Positions 22,446 to 23,507 of a stretch of 23,507 bases of DNA are shown in pieces. Position 1 is the first letter of the stretch. The number at the start of each line of letters is the position of its first letter. The position numbers were made by a program, and so were the translations under genes. The stretch comes from Lachnospiraceae bacterium UBA7589 (GTDB taxonomy: Bacteria; Bacillota; Clostridia; Lachnospirales; Lachnospiraceae): contig DLKL01000003.1 of the NCBI GenBank assembly GCA_002476495.1, positions 1-23,507 of the forward strand, written 5' to 3'. The notes under the pieces are model-generated. The model saw only the letters and a list, made by a program, of their open reading frames with translations. It was not told where the DNA came from and searched no databases.

Positions 22446-22744
22446 TGGCAGATATCAAGTATTATGATGTAATATTAAAGCCTGTGCTCACAGAAAAGAG
22501 TATGAACGCTATGGCTGAGAAAAAGTATACCTTCCTTGTTCATACAGAAGCGACTAAGTCTCAGATTAAAGAGGCTGTAGAGAAGATGTTTGACGGAGCA
22601 AAGGTTGCCAAGGTTAACACCATGAATTATGATGGTAAAACAAAAAGACGTGGTATGACATTTGGTAAGACTGCTAAAACAAAGAAGGCTGTTGTTCAGC
22701 TTACAGCAGACAGTGCAGATATCGAATTATTCGAGGGCCTGTAG
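22445..22744 (+). CDS. rplW: 50S ribosomal protein L23
   Basis: This 99-residue protein shows the L23 pattern: DVILKPVLTEKSMNAMAEKKYTFLVH at the N-terminus, IKEAVEKMFDGAKVAKVNTMNYDGKTKRRGMTFG in the middle, and KKAVVQLTADSADIELFEG at the end. It sits at the tunnel exit, where it docks trigger factor and SRP. The start overlaps the rplD stop, and GAGG at 22430-22433 serves as its ribosome binding site. Two small hairpins (TGTCC/GGGCA at 22749-22762; ACGC/GCGT at 22776-22789) lie in the 77-base gap before rplB. Confidence 0.99.
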   Translation: MADIKYYDVILKPVLTEKSMNAMAEKKYTFLVHTEATKSQIKEAVEKMFDGAKVAKVNTMNYDGKTKRRGMTFGKTAKTKKAVVQLTADSADIELFEGL

Positions 22745-22821
22745 GAGTTGTCCTATAGGGCACATTAAAAAATATACGCAGTAAAGCGTGATAATAAACG
22801 TAATTTGAAAGGAGAACTAAA

Positions 22822-23507
22822 ATGGGAATTAAGACATATAACCCATATACACCTTCTAGAAGGCATATGACAGGTCTTGATTTTGAGGAGATTACAAAGA
22901 GCACTCCTGAGAAATCACTTCTTGCTAAGAAGGATAAGACTGCCGGACGTAACAATCAGGGTAAAATTACCGTAAGACATCATGGCGGTGGCGGTAGACA
23001 GAAATACAGAATTATAGATTTTAAGAGAAGAAAGGATGATATTCCGGCAACTGTTGCTGCAATCGAATATGATCCAAACAGAACAGCTAATATAGCACTC
23101 CTTTACTATGCAGATGGAGAGAAGACATATATCATTGCTCCTGTAGGACTCAAGGTTGGAGATGTGCTGATGAATGGTGCCAATGCAGATGTTAAGGTTG
23201 GTAACTGTCTGCCACTTTCAGAGATTCCTGTCGGTACAGAAATTCACAATATAGAGCTTTATCCGGGAAAGGGAGCCCAGTTGGTTCGTTCTGCCGGTAA
23301 CTCTGCACAGCTTATGGCAAAGGAAGGAAAGTATGCAACACTCAGACTTCCTTCAGGTGAAATGAGAATGGTTCCTATCGTATGTCGTGCTACAATCGGT
23401 CAGGTTGGAAACATTGAGCACGGTCTTGTAAATGTTGGTAAGGCTGGACGTAAGCGCCATATGGGTATCAGACCTACAGTTCGTGGTTCTGTTATGAACC
23501 CTAATGA
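22822..23507 (+). CDS. rplB: 50S ribosomal protein L2 (truncated by window end)
   Basis: The frame opens at ATG 22822, 8 bases after AAAGGAG, and stays open to the window edge, giving 228 complete codons of an expected 275-280. It begins MGIKTYNPYTPSRRHMTGLD and contains VRHHGGGGRQKYRIIDFKRRK (about 52-72), the EYDPNRTANIALLYYADGE strand pair, and HNIELYPGKGAQLVRSAGNSAQLMAKEG. These are standard L2 RNA-binding segments. L2 is a core peptidyl-transferase-centre protein. The C-terminal His-containing region lies beyond the window. Confidence 0.99.
   Translation, partial: MGIKTYNPYTPSRRHMTGLDFEEITKSTPEKSLLAKKDKTAGRNNQGKITVRHHGGGGRQKYRIIDFKRRKDDIPATVAAIEYDPNRTANIALLYYADGEKTYIIAPVGLKVGDVLMNGANADVKVGNCLPLSEIPVGTEIHNIELYPGKGAQLVRSAGNSAQLMAKEGKYATLRLPSGEMRMVPIVCRATIGQVGNIEHGLVNVGKAGRKRHMGIRPTVRGSVMNPN

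Overview
The window is low-GC, densely coded and entirely co-directional: every gene I can support lies on the + strand. The S10 ribosomal-protein order (rpsJ-rplC-rplD-rplW-rplB), AGGAGG-type ribosome binding sites, clean -35/-10 promoters with 17-base spacers, U-tailed hairpin terminators and Clostridia-like proteins suggest a Gram-positive Clostridia genome, most likely Lachnospiraceae. That placement is inferred from protein style, not from an rRNA gene. I see no tRNA, rRNA, CRISPR array, insertion sequence or phage gene.

Region 1 (1-146) is the tail of an unidentified gene and its terminator. Region 2 (147-8050) holds one long operon behind a strong promoter at 348-376. Its first gene encodes an unusual protein with a ParB-like N-terminal domain and a PnrA/BMP-type nucleoside-binding domain but no signal peptide. 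It is followed by a small metallophosphoesterase and a Bat-like set: MoxR ATPase, DUF58 protein, a one-TM DUF4381-like protein, two membrane-anchored von Willebrand A proteins and a membrane-anchored TPR protein. Start/stop overlaps couple most of these genes. Membrane topology puts the ATPase, DUF58 and probably the BMP protein inside the cell and the VWA and TPR domains outside. This region is the best candidate for an undescribed system: a cytosolic ligand sensor tied to a MoxR-VWA envelope machine.

Region 3 (8051-13918) carries citrate synthase with its own extended -10 promoter, then a tightly packed run of an rRNA-type methyltransferase, cardiolipin synthase, a class I/II aminotransferase and a TetR-family regulator, ending at a terminator (13994-14028). 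Region 4 (14029-18361) is an MMPL/RND-type exporter and a secreted heptad-repeat protein resembling the extracytoplasmic part of YhgE/Pip, closed by a long hairpin terminator. The upstream TetR gene is a plausible regulator of this pair. Region 5 (18362-20389) has a METTL25/RRNAD1-like methyltransferase and an unrecognised two-TM protein.

Region 6 (20390-23507) is the start of the S10 operon: a consensus promoter, a leader of about 240 nt with a long-range two-part helix, then rpsJ, rplC, rplD, rplW and a truncated rplB. The rpsJ-rplC gap contains two hairpins and a duplicated AATTAG element that offers two mutually exclusive pairings, one of which covers the start of the rplC ribosome binding site. 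The two RNA structures here and the ParB-BMP/Bat operon are the items most worth following up.
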